A stretch of DNA of 37,666 bases, from assembly GCA_040386355.1 (NCBI GenBank), contig JAZKFP010000230.1:1-37666 (forward strand), in the 5' to 3' direction. Below are positions 1 through 8,030 of this stretch, in pieces; the first letter of the stretch is position 1, and every line of letters begins with the position of its first letter. Position numbers and translations under genes: made by a program. Under the pieces are notes generated by a model. The model saw nothing but the letters and a program-made list of their open reading frames with translations. It ran no database searches and had not been told where the DNA came from. This DNA is from JAZKFP01 sp040386355 (GTDB lineage: Bacteria > Pseudomonadota > Gammaproteobacteria > Pseudomonadales > UBA6940).

Positions 1-2
1 AG

Positions 3-386
3 GCAGGTTATGGCCGGAATTATTTAATTCCTCAAGGCAAAGCTGCTCCTGCTACTAAAGCAAATATTGAACAATTTAAAACGCGTCGCGCTGAACTTGA
101 AAAAGCATCCGCTGCACGATTAAGCGAAGCACAACAACGTGCAGAAAAAATCTCCGCTTTAAAATTAACACTTGCTTCTAAAGCCGGCGACGAAGGTAAA
201 TTGTTTGGTTCAATCGGACCACGCGACATCGCTGAAGGCGCTACTAAAGAAGGCGTTGCATTAAAGAAAAGCGAAGTTTTGATGCCAGAAGGTCCTTTGC
301 GTTCTGTGGGTCAACACGAAATTCATGTTCGTCTGCATACGAATGTTCATGCTGTGCTTAACGTTACGATTGTTTCACAAGAGTAA
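3..386 (+). CDS. rplI: 50S ribosomal protein L9 (5' truncated by window edge)
   Basis: The frame open from base 3 encodes the last 127 residues of ribosomal protein bL9, an rRNA-binding protein of the large subunit near the L1 stalk. The visible part begins in the conserved N-terminal domain motif AGYGRNYLIPQGKA, continues through the long charged connecting helix (about residues 18-55 of the fragment, rich in K, E, A and R), and ends with the C-terminal domain motif GKLFGSIGPRDIAE. Family length is about 149, so roughly 22 residues lie upstream of the window. In related genomes rplI ends an rpsF-rpsR-rplI operon just before dnaB; here an extra gene and a hairpin terminator intervene. The identification is secure. 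Confidence 0.97.
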   Translation, partial: AGYGRNYLIPQGKAAPATKANIEQFKTRRAELEKASAARLSEAQQRAEKISALKLTLASKAGDEGKLFGSIGPRDIAEGATKEGVALKKSEVLMPEGPLRSVGQHEIHVRLHTNVHAVLNVTIVSQE

Positions 387-440
387 TCATTGTCATTATT
401 AAAGTGATTTATTCATTGTAATAATTTTAAAATGAATCCC

Positions 441-470
441 ATTTTAAGGCAGCTCACCCTGCCTTAAAAT
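441..470 (+). terminator. Hairpin terminator after rplI
   Basis: A perfect 12-bp stem (arms 441-452 and 459-470, core TTTTAAGGCAG) encloses a 6-base loop, 54 bases after the rplI stop. The AT ends of the stem give A-rich and T-rich flanks, but there is no long T run. It is a likely rho-independent end for the ribosomal-protein operon. Confidence 0.65.
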
Positions 471-591
471 TAATTAAACTTAAAAAATATTCTGATTCTT
501 TCCAACAAACCACGCATTAAAGTAATCTAAAAATATAGAAATGGATTTTCGCCAAATAATGTTTCTTTTAGTAGCATAAAAGGTGAGGTCA

Positions 592-1467
592 ATGATTAAA
601 TCTGCAGCAAATTTTACAGATTGTTCTAAATATCCTACAAAAATTTTTTCAGATTCTATGATTCCTGCTCATGTTAAACCGGGAGCAGAAGTAGAAATAA
701 ATCAACTTAATAATCCAATCGCAGAACGCATCAATTTTTGTTTTGCAGGCAAAGTCTCTTTAAATAATATTGAGATACGTGATTGCGATTTCCTAGATCC
801 GATCGCAAGCAATGCAATCTCCCGAATTTATATGTCCAATTCCAAGGCGACGGCAATCAATGTTTGTGTACTAGAATCTGACAATTCAGAAATTGAATAT
901 TCTACTTTTTATAGGTTAGAAGCAAAAAATAGTTTTATTAAAGATTCGGATATAGTGAGTGGCAATATTCAAGATGCGACTGCATCGCAAGTAGCCACTA
1001 ATCATCTTTTTATTTATTCTGATAATAAAAAACAAATAACCTTAACCTCTACTTCTGCTAACGAAATTATTATACATAATAAGGGTGAAAGTTTAACAAT
1101 AGGCTCTGAAACCGATCCTATTATTTGTTCAGGGAGCATTAAAATTACAAATGATGCTTCTACTCCTAGACATATAAATTCAGTCGAAGCACTGAGTCAT
1201 TGTGTATTTGATCCAAAGTTTAAGCCCTTTCCGATACCGCCAGCTCATACACTGCCTATGAGACCAGATAAGCATGCTTCTTCTAACCATCTTGGCATTA
1301 TTACTTCGGTTGGAATTGTAGGTGCTTGCACAATAATTGGTTTATATAAGCTGTATCAATTAATGAAACCAAGATCTGATATAGCGCGAGAACAAGAATC
1401 CGAAATGGTAAATTTGAATACTGCACCCAATAATTCATCTGCATTAGTGCCTGAACAGGCTGTATGA
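592..1467 (+). CDS. Unrecognised protein with repetitive beta-type region and one C-terminal membrane segment
   Basis: I do not recognise this 291-residue protein. The ATG at 592 is preferred because AGGTGA lies 5 bases upstream; an in-frame GTG at 583 overlaps that site. There is no N-terminal signal peptide. Residues about 45-190 are rich in short stretches of I, V, N, S and D, such as VSLNNIEIRDCDF and NSEIEYSTFY, which recall a right-handed beta-helix or pentapeptide-like solenoid. A Pro-rich segment (about 210-225) leads to one hydrophobic stretch at about 234-254 (starting LGIITSVGIVGA), followed by a polar tail of about 37 residues containing EQESE. It sits between rplI and dnaB, which are normally neighbours. 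A secreted effector or membrane-anchored protein is possible, but that is inference only. Confidence 0.75.
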   Translation: MIKSAANFTDCSKYPTKIFSDSMIPAHVKPGAEVEINQLNNPIAERINFCFAGKVSLNNIEIRDCDFLDPIASNAISRIYMSNSKATAINVCVLESDNSEIEYSTFYRLEAKNSFIKDSDIVSGNIQDATASQVATNHLFIYSDNKKQITLTSTSANEIIIHNKGESLTIGSETDPIICSGSIKITNDASTPRHINSVEALSHCVFDPKFKPFPIPPAHTLPMRPDKHASSNHLGIITSVGIVGACTIIGLYKLYQLMKPRSDIAREQESEMVNLNTAPNNSSALVPEQAV

Positions 1468-1556
1468 AATAAATAGAATAGAATATGATGCATGGATGCA
1501 TTCCCAATCTAATATTGTCCTTTCTAAATTAGGGATACGTTCAGCAAGGACCACTC

Positions 1557-2933
1557 ATGACCGTAGCCGTTTCCGACGATCGTCAAGTCGAAAAAATTAA
1601 AACTCCACCGCATTCTGTTGATGCAGAACAAGCGGTACTCGGTGGAATATTACTTAATAATAAATCCTGGGACGATGTTGCCGAACGTTTAGTCGCCGAT
1701 GATTTTTATCTTCCTGAACATAGAGAAATTTTTTCGGCAATTGCAATCATGGCTGAATCCAGTCAACCGATTGATGCGGTGACGGTTTCTGAAAATATCG
1801 AAAAACTTGGCCTTTCTCTTGCGCGCACCGACGCACTTAAATATTTAGTGCATCTCGCAAAAAATACACCGAGCGCTGCAAATATTAAAGCGTATGCGGA
1901 TATTGTGCGTGAGCGCGCAATCTTGCGTCGTTTAGTTCAAGTTGCTAATTCGATTGCAGATAGCGCTTTTCATCCTCAAGGCAGATCGTATGAAGAATTG
2001 CTGGATGAATCCGAACGTTTAGTTTTTGAAATTGCAGAACAACGTCAACGTGGCAGTGGTCCAAAACCAATTCGACATTTATTAGCAGATACGGTTGAAA
2101 AAATCGACGCATTATTTGCTGCTGATGCAACCTTAACCGGCGCATCAACCGGATTTTCGGATTTAGATGAATTAACCTCTGGTTTGCAAGGGTCGGATTT
2201 AGTAATTGTTGCTGGTCGACCTTCGATGGGTAAAACAACGTTTGCAATGAACGTTGCAGAACACGTTGCCGTTAAAAGCGACAAACCCGTTTTAGTATTT
2301 AGTATGGAAATGCCTGCGCAATCTCTAGTTATGCGGATGCTTGCATCACTTGGAAGAATTGATCAAACACGCATTCGTACTGGTCGTTTAGCAGAAGAAG
2401 ATTGGCCACGTTTGAATTCGGCAATTCATATTTTATCAGAAAAGAAATTATTTATTGATGATACGCCTGCACTAAGTCCAGTTGAATTACGTGCGCGTGC
2501 ACGTCGTGTATTTCGCGAACACGGCTCACTTGGATTAATCATGGTCGATTATTTACAGTTGATGCGTGTACCTGGTGTCGAAACCCGTGTTGCGGAAATT
2601 TCTGAAATTTCCCGTAATTTAAAATCTCTTGCCAAAGAATTAAATGTACCGGTTATTGCGTTGTCGCAATTAAATCGTAGTCTTGAACAACGCCCGAATA
2701 AACGCCCTGTTATGTCGGATTTACGTGAGTCTGGAGCGATAGAACAAGATGCTGACGTTATTATGTTTATTTATCGTGATGAAGTGTATTACGACGATTC
2801 ACCGGATAAAGGCATTGCCGAAATTATTATTGGCAAACAACGGAATGGTCCTATTGGAACTATACGTTTAGCATTCATTGGTAAATACACACGCTTTGAC
2901 GATTTAGCCGCAGGATATCGAGGACAGGGATGA
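1557..2933 (+). CDS. dnaB: Replicative DNA helicase DnaB
   Basis: This 458-residue protein is the hexameric helicase that unwinds DNA ahead of the replisome and recruits primase. The N-terminal DnaB domain (about residues 15-120, beginning PPHSVDAEQAVLGGILL) interacts with primase and loader. A RecA-like motor follows, with Walker A GRPSMGKT at 220-227, the DYLQLM Walker B region near 333-338, and the C-terminal segments QLNRSLEQRP and DLRESGAIEQDADV that contact DNA and the neighbouring subunit. Length matches the family, and there is no intein. The ATG at 1557 has AAGGA 6 bases upstream. The stop overlaps the alr start (ATGA at 2930-2933), so the two genes are translationally coupled. The identification is firm. 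Confidence 0.98.
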   Translation: MTVAVSDDRQVEKIKTPPHSVDAEQAVLGGILLNNKSWDDVAERLVADDFYLPEHREIFSAIAIMAESSQPIDAVTVSENIEKLGLSLARTDALKYLVHLAKNTPSAANIKAYADIVRERAILRRLVQVANSIADSAFHPQGRSYEELLDESERLVFEIAEQRQRGSGPKPIRHLLADTVEKIDALFAADATLTGASTGFSDLDELTSGLQGSDLVIVAGRPSMGKTTFAMNVAEHVAVKSDKPVLVFSMEMPAQSLVMRMLASLGRIDQTRIRTGRLAEEDWPRLNSAIHILSEKKLFIDDTPALSPVELRARARRVFREHGSLGLIMVDYLQLMRVPGVETRVAEISEISRNLKSLAKELNVPVIALSQLNRSLEQRPNKRPVMSDLRESGAIEQDADVIMFIYRDEVYYDDSPDKGIAEIIIGKQRNGPIGTIRLAFIGKYTRFDDLAAGYRGQG

Positions 2934-4090
2934 GCACGCTATCTAGGGCGTTAATTGATTTAAATGCATTACAACAGAATATAATTTATTTAAAGCAACA
3001 CGCTTCTACTGCAAAAGTATGGGCTGTTGTAAAAGCTAATGCCTATGGGCATAGTGTAGAGCTTTGTGTTAAATCCTTACTTAATCATGCAGATGGATTT
3101 GCGGTCGCACATTGGGAAGAAGCACTAGAAATTCAACATATTCTTGAAACACAATCTTTGTCTTCTTTTCCTCCTATATTGTTATTAGAAGGTATTAATT
3201 CGGATAATCACTACAGACAACTTAAGCATGTTCCGTCTGCTCGTCTAGTAATTCATTCAATATCTCAAATAAAATCGCTCATTTCATTAGCTCCAAAAAT
3301 ACCAATTTATATTTGGCTCAAATTTGATTCTGGCATGCATCGATTAGGATTAAATGAAAAAGAATTAATTGAAATTTTAAACCAACTTAATTCTTACGAT
3401 CATATAAGTGTGGAAGGAATTTTATCGCATTTTGCTTGTGCTGAAGAACCTCAACATGACTTAACTCAGCAACAGCTCAAAGCAGTAAACCATCTAAAGA
3501 CTATTGTTCAACCGAAAAATCCTCTTATGCAATGGAGTCTATGTAATTCAGCTGGGATTATTCATCAGCTTAGTAAAAGCGCACTCAATCAAACCCAGGA
3601 TTTAACTGCTTCATCGGAATGGATTCGTCCAGGAATTGCTTTATATGGAAGCTTTCCAATTGATAAAGCAGGCACTATGTTAAAGCCGGTTATGTCTTTT
3701 ACTACCAAAATACTTAGCACTAAAAAATTGTCTGTTGGAGATACTGTAGGTTACGGCGCCACCTTCACTGCTTCTTCAAATATGTCCATTGCCATTCTTG
3801 GAGTTGGCTACGCAGATGGCTATCCTCGCATTTTATCCAATCAAGGTGAAGTTTGGTGTCAAGGCTATAAGCTCCCTGTAGTCGGTCGAATCTCAATGGA
3901 TTTAACCTGTGTTGCTCTTCCTAACTTAAATATATTAGGGCCGGATTACTTCACTGCAGGTAATGAAGTTGAATTGTGGGGAAAAAACATAAATGTTGAT
4001 GAAGTTGCTTTAGTTGCTAAAACAATTAGCTATGAATTATTAACTGGTGTTGGGTCACGCGTCCCAAGAATAAAAAATAATATCTCTTAA
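2930..4090 (+). CDS. alr: Alanine racemase
   Basis: This 386-residue PLP enzyme interconverts L- and D-alanine, the latter being needed for peptidoglycan. The PLP lysine is K35 in AVVKANAYGH, and the second catalytic base is Y275 in VGYGATF. Other family marks are WLKFDSGMHRLG (about 136-147), CNSAGI (about 203), WIRPGIALYG and GRISMDLTCV. Its first base is shared with the dnaB stop region, giving tight coupling to dnaB, the same arrangement as in Coxiella and Legionella. Length is slightly above the usual 355-370, mostly from longer loops around residues 70-100 and 200-225. A complete alr fits an organism that makes its own cell wall. The identification is firm. Confidence 0.96.
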   Translation: MSTLSRALIDLNALQQNIIYLKQHASTAKVWAVVKANAYGHSVELCVKSLLNHADGFAVAHWEEALEIQHILETQSLSSFPPILLLEGINSDNHYRQLKHVPSARLVIHSISQIKSLISLAPKIPIYIWLKFDSGMHRLGLNEKELIEILNQLNSYDHISVEGILSHFACAEEPQHDLTQQQLKAVNHLKTIVQPKNPLMQWSLCNSAGIIHQLSKSALNQTQDLTASSEWIRPGIALYGSFPIDKAGTMLKPVMSFTTKILSTKKLSVGDTVGYGATFTASSNMSIAILGVGYADGYPRILSNQGEVWCQGYKLPVVGRISMDLTCVALPNLNILGPDYFTAGNEVELWGKNINVDEVALVAKTISYELLTGVGSRVPRIKNNIS

Positions 4091-4270
4091 GCTTTCTCAT
4101 TTCTTATACATCCACATAACGTTTAATCAATCTCAGCTTATTCAAAGGGCTTATTTTTAATCACTTTTCCACTTAACTAACAAAAATATACATTTAGTTA
4201 GGTGTTTAAAACACCGACTTTGTTTAAGGTTAAATGCATATCAATATTATAAAAATAATGGAGTAAGGCT

Positions 4271-5422
4271 ATGCCATTTTCTATTGAACAAGCGCAATCT
4301 TTGCGCGAATCACAAATTGGAGTAACGAGTTCTTATTTTGGACTTGATTCTCTTACGCAAAATGCTGGTTTCTCTAAATCTGCTGCACTAGCAGCTTTGG
4401 AAAGCAGCGGCGGCAGCGCCCAGGCCGGGGTTAATTGGGAAGAATTTAATCAAGCGTTTGATAAATTAATGCAAGACGATATGTTTGAGATTGATCCAAC
4501 AGGTGCTATTGAACTCACTGACAATGGTGCTGCACTTGTAGAACAACAAAAACACATAATTCCTAGTTTAAATATTCAGCAACCGTTAGAGCCATATTTT
4601 CCAAACTCTACTTCTGAAGTCACTCCTCTATCTTTAGTTTCTGGTTCAGGTGTTATAAGTGCTGACAAAACTTCAGGATTAACCGATGAACCTATTATTG
4701 GAGCGGGTGCTGGTGTTGGAGTAGGTGCCGGAACAGGCACTAATGTAATTGGTCAGTTTTACTCAAGTGAATATGGAAACAGTGGATTTACCAACTACAG
4801 ACATGACAATGTCAAAATTGATGGTGGAGAATCAATAACTATTTTTGCAGACGATAGTTCAGGTGGTGAGGCACGTTTTGATAACATAAAAGATCTAAAA
4901 TCTTTTACTTATACGGTTGAACGCTCAACAGTAGATTCGGCATTGCATGTCGGTACATTCATGTATGTGGATGAACCTGGAAGCCCTTTTAAAGGAGCTG
5001 AAGCTGATTACGGCGAAGTTCTTCCAGATTATGGTGCTAAATATTGGGGAAGAGACGAAACCAACTTTACTAGCACATTCCATGATCCTGGCGTATCCGG
5101 AGAAAATAATATTTCCTTGAAAAATATTGTCTCGCATACAGAGTATGACAGTTCTTTGTGGGGACAAAAGTCACCAGAAGACAGTAAAACAATGACCTTC
5201 CGGTATGAGTTTGGAAAGGATGATGGGAAAGTCGATATTTTTGCCAAGCATTTAGATACTGGGCAGTGGGTAAAAGTTGATTCCTTACAAAATAAAATTG
5301 CTGAAACAACTCTGGAGCACGGTAAGCTAATTTTCAGTGCGTGGAGTGATAGTGATGGCGGTTCACTGGGTAGCGGAGCATCGGTTAAATTTAGCGATGT
5401 AATGCTCGACTACCATACTTAA
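4271..5422 (+). CDS. Unrecognised two-part protein: helical N-terminus, glycine linker, lectin-like beta domain
   Basis: I do not recognise this 383-residue protein. The ATG at 4271 has GGAG and AAGG just upstream. Residues 1-95 are mostly helical, and the stretch MFEIDPTGAIELTDNG could be a small winged-helix-like or EF-hand-like fold. A linker (about 96-160) ends in a glycine/alanine/valine run (GAGAGVGVGAGTGT). Residues about 163-383 are beta-rich and acidic. The closing strand pattern KLIFSAWSDSDGG...VKFSDVMLDY resembles concanavalin-type or LamG-type beta sandwiches, so glycan binding is possible. There is no signal peptide or membrane segment. It sits between alr and radA and is followed by a perfect hairpin. 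Secretion by a non-Sec route would fit but is not shown. Confidence 0.75.
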   Translation: MPFSIEQAQSLRESQIGVTSSYFGLDSLTQNAGFSKSAALAALESSGGSAQAGVNWEEFNQAFDKLMQDDMFEIDPTGAIELTDNGAALVEQQKHIIPSLNIQQPLEPYFPNSTSEVTPLSLVSGSGVISADKTSGLTDEPIIGAGAGVGVGAGTGTNVIGQFYSSEYGNSGFTNYRHDNVKIDGGESITIFADDSSGGEARFDNIKDLKSFTYTVERSTVDSALHVGTFMYVDEPGSPFKGAEADYGEVLPDYGAKYWGRDETNFTSTFHDPGVSGENNISLKNIVSHTEYDSSLWGQKSPEDSKTMTFRYEFGKDDGKVDIFAKHLDTGQWVKVDSLQNKIAETTLEHGKLIFSAWSDSDGGSLGSGASVKFSDVMLDYHT

Positions 5423-5451
5423 TAATATATCTGCTCTATAGTTTTAAACTG

Positions 5452-5480
5452 CAGTGAGTATGAATATTTCATACTCACTG
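5452..5480 (+). terminator. Perfect 13-bp hairpin after the lectin-like gene
   Basis: Arms CAGTGAGTATGAA (5452-5464) and its exact complement (5468-5480) enclose a 3-base loop, 30 bases after the stop codon. No T run follows, so it may end transcription only weakly or act as a 3' stabiliser. Its position between two same-strand genes favours a terminator. Confidence 0.55.
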
Positions 5481-5646
5481 ATCCTGATAAGAAACTATCT
5501 TTAACCTATCGAACCGATTAATCTAATTTCGAAATTAATCAATTCAGCAAAAGTTAGATTACTTCCACACTATTATCCTAAATATTTGCTACATATCATT
5601 TTCTACTAGAAAATCAAATTTTTTAATTTAAACCGAAGGTAAAAAT

Positions 5647-7023
5647 TTGGCTACTCAAAACAATACCCAATTTGTATGCACGGAATGCGGTGCAGATTAT
5701 CGTAAGTGGCAAGGTCAGTGTTCGGCGTGCGGAGGCTGGAATTGCATTAGCGAATTTAGGACCGGAGTAAAAAAAAATACTAATAAAAATTCCACCGTAC
5801 GCAATTCACAGCAAGGATTTGCCGGTAAAACATCAGAAATTCAATCCCTATCTACCATTGATGTTGCAAAAATTCCACGAATTTTAACCGGTTATGAAGA
5901 ATTCGATCGTGTTTTAGGTGGTGGTTTAGTACCTGGTTCTGCCATTTTAGTAGGTGGAAGTCCTGGCGCTGGGAAAAGTACCTTATTACTGCAAACCGTG
6001 TGTCGACTTTCAAAAGATTTATCGGTGTTGTATATCACTGGAGAAGAATCGTTGCAGCAAGTTGCGTTACGCGCACAACGATTAGGATTGCAAAGCAGCT
6101 CTATTCAATTGTTATCAGAAACCCAACTTGAAAATATACTTGAGCATTTAAATACCTTAAAACCCGATGTTGTTGTGATCGATAGTATTCAAGTTATTTT
6201 CAGCGAGGCAATAAGTTCTGCCCCTGGTAGTGTTTCTCAAGTACGCGATTGCGCAGCAGAATTAACTCGCTATGCGAAAACCAATAATACGGTTTTATTT
6301 TTGGTCGGACACATTACGAAAGAAGGTCATATTGCGGGCCCAAAAGTTTTAGAACATATGATTGATTGTTCGCTCATGCTGGAAGGCGATGCCGACGGAC
6401 GTTATCGCAGTTTGCGTAGCCACAAAAATCGCTTCGGTTCGGTTAACGAATTGGGTATTTTTGCGATGATGGATCAAGGCATGAAAGAAGTAAAAAATCC
6501 AAGTGCGATTTTTTTACAGCGTATTGATGAGCAAGCACCCGGCACTTTAGTTACAGCGATTTGGGAAGGCACACGCCCTATTCTTTTAGAACTGCAGGCA
6601 TTAGTCGATGATAATCCATATGGAAATCCACGTCGCATTGCAGTTGGTGTTGACGGCCAACGATTATTAATGTTGCTTGCTATCTTGCATCGACATGGTG
6701 GAATTCAAGTTAATGATCAAGATGTTTTTATTAATTTAGTGGGTGGAATTCGCAGTCAAGAAACCTCAATGGATTTAGCCGTATTACTAGCAATTACAGC
6801 AAGTTTTCGCGGCAAAGAATTATCACGCGATTTAATTGTATTTGGTGAAGTAGGTTTAACGGGAGAAATTCGTCCAGTACAAAGTGGTCAACAACGTATT
6901 CAAGAAGCTTTGAAACATGGCTTTAAGCGTGCAATTGTACCATTTGGCAATAAACCTAAAGATTCTGATAAAAATATTATTGGCGTGAAAACACTAAAAC
7001 AAGCTTTAGAAGTTTTGTTCTAA
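5647..7023 (+). CDS. radA: DNA repair protein RadA
   Basis: This 458-residue protein is the RadA/Sms helicase-like ATPase that promotes branch migration in recombination and repair. It opens with a four-cysteine zinc finger (C11, C14, C25, C28). A RecA-like ATPase follows, with Walker A GGSPGAGKST at 103-112 and the RadA-specific KNRFG motif at 260-264. The C-terminal third is the Lon-protease-like domain (about 280-458), including GVDGQRLLMLLAIL and GEVGLTGEIRPV. The start is TTG at 5647, supported by GAAGG 7 bases upstream and by the family N-terminus; no in-frame ATG precedes the zinc finger. In relatives radA follows alr directly; here one extra gene separates them. The identification is firm. 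Confidence 0.97.
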   Translation: MATQNNTQFVCTECGADYRKWQGQCSACGGWNCISEFRTGVKKNTNKNSTVRNSQQGFAGKTSEIQSLSTIDVAKIPRILTGYEEFDRVLGGGLVPGSAILVGGSPGAGKSTLLLQTVCRLSKDLSVLYITGEESLQQVALRAQRLGLQSSSIQLLSETQLENILEHLNTLKPDVVVIDSIQVIFSEAISSAPGSVSQVRDCAAELTRYAKTNNTVLFLVGHITKEGHIAGPKVLEHMIDCSLMLEGDADGRYRSLRSHKNRFGSVNELGIFAMMDQGMKEVKNPSAIFLQRIDEQAPGTLVTAIWEGTRPILLELQALVDDNPYGNPRRIAVGVDGQRLLMLLAILHRHGGIQVNDQDVFINLVGGIRSQETSMDLAVLLAITASFRGKELSRDLIVFGEVGLTGEIRPVQSGQQRIQEALKHGFKRAIVPFGNKPKDSDKNIIGVKTLKQALEVLF

Positions 7024-7197
7024 AATTAGCTTTTTTATTAAAGTATTTTATGAGACTAATACAGGTTAAAAATGTTTCGCCTTACAATTTTCCAAAAAAC
7101 ATCTTGTGCATCCTTACTTTTTTAATAACTCACGTATCTTAAAAAAATTCGTATTTTGTTGGGGGTAACATATTCCCCTCAATCTTTTAGTTCTGGC

Positions 7198-7222
7198 GTA
7201 GGGGCGAAATATTTTTCGTCCG
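7198..7222 (-). repeat. Family C hairpin, single degenerate end
   Basis: The sequence GTAGGGGCGAAATATTTTTC and the next few bases form an imperfect stem of the family C type (TAGGGGCGAA...TTCG-CCCG). A more degenerate relative seems to follow at about 7234-7254 (AGGCGTAAAAAATTTCAGCC). Both lie in the 262-base space between radA and the next gene, where they could affect transcription. Confidence 0.5.
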
Positions 7223-7285
7223 TCTGTAAATTTTGATATAGGCGTAAAAAATTTCAGCCCACTTGCATATTTTGAGGAAACAACT

Positions 7286-7927
7286 ATGAAAGCCGTTATC
7301 GCAGGTTCATCCGGTTTAGTTGGATCGGAACTATTAAAAAAATTATTATCCGATTCTAGATTTTCTCATGTCATTGCAATAACTCGTAAGCCTTTGTTCA
7401 TTCAAAATGAAAAACTTCAAGAGGTTTTAATTCAGGACATTGGCAACCTGTTTCAACATACTAATGAATTAAAAGGCACGCATTATTTTTGTTGCCTAGG
7501 CACTACTATTAAATCTGCAGGCAGTCGTGCCAATTTTCGTAAGATTGATTATGACGCAGCCCATACTTTCGCGACTATCGCTAAACAATATGAGGCTGAA
7601 AGTTTTTCCCTCATTTCTGCGTCAGGCGCAAACACGTCTTCTTCTGTTTTTTACAGTAGAATAAAAGGAGAAATTGAAGCCGCTCTTATTATTTTACAGT
7701 TAAAAAAATTAGCAATATTTCGGCCTGGATTATTAATTGGTGAACGCACAGAATTTAGAATGGGGGAAAAAATTGCTCTAACAAGTTTGAAATTAATGCA
7801 TCGATTGATTCCAGCTTCAATTAAAAAACGATTTGCAACTGACGTGAATACTTTAGTAAGAAAAATATTAGAGGAAACATACAAACAGAGTAGCGGTGTA
7901 AAAATTTTAGAAGCTAATGATATTTAA
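7286..7927 (+). CDS. NAD(P)-binding Rossmann-fold oxidoreductase (TIP30/YbjT-like)
   Basis: This 213-residue protein is an atypical short-chain dehydrogenase/epimerase-like protein. The N-terminal dinucleotide-binding loop reads VIAGSSGLVGSELLKKLL (about residues 4-21). The middle has CLGTTIKSAGS (about 71-81), and the active-site-like pair sits in YSRIKGEIE (Y and K four residues apart, about 126-130). This layout matches the small proteins related to human TIP30/HTATIP2 and bacterial YbjT-type NAD(P)-binding proteins, which often have no assigned substrate. Length is normal for that group. It stands alone after the 262-base space behind radA. Fold assignment is good; the substrate is unknown. 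Confidence 0.82.
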   Translation: MKAVIAGSSGLVGSELLKKLLSDSRFSHVIAITRKPLFIQNEKLQEVLIQDIGNLFQHTNELKGTHYFCCLGTTIKSAGSRANFRKIDYDAAHTFATIAKQYEAESFSLISASGANTSSSVFYSRIKGEIEAALIILQLKKLAIFRPGLLIGERTEFRMGEKIALTSLKLMHRLIPASIKKRFATDVNTLVRKILEETYKQSSGVKILEANDI

Positions 7928-8030
7928 ATTAGAACTTCACCACGCTTAATTGACCTTCTTCATCTGCGATGTTAATTTGCTGAGCTCTCAAAGACTCGTT
8001 TTTTTATCAAACCAAGCATTAGGAAGTCTT

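Noticed and set aside
4201..4215. Short palindrome GGTGTTTAAAACACC before the lectin-like gene as a terminator or operator.
   Set aside because: It has only a 6-7 bp stem with almost no loop and no T run; too weak to call.
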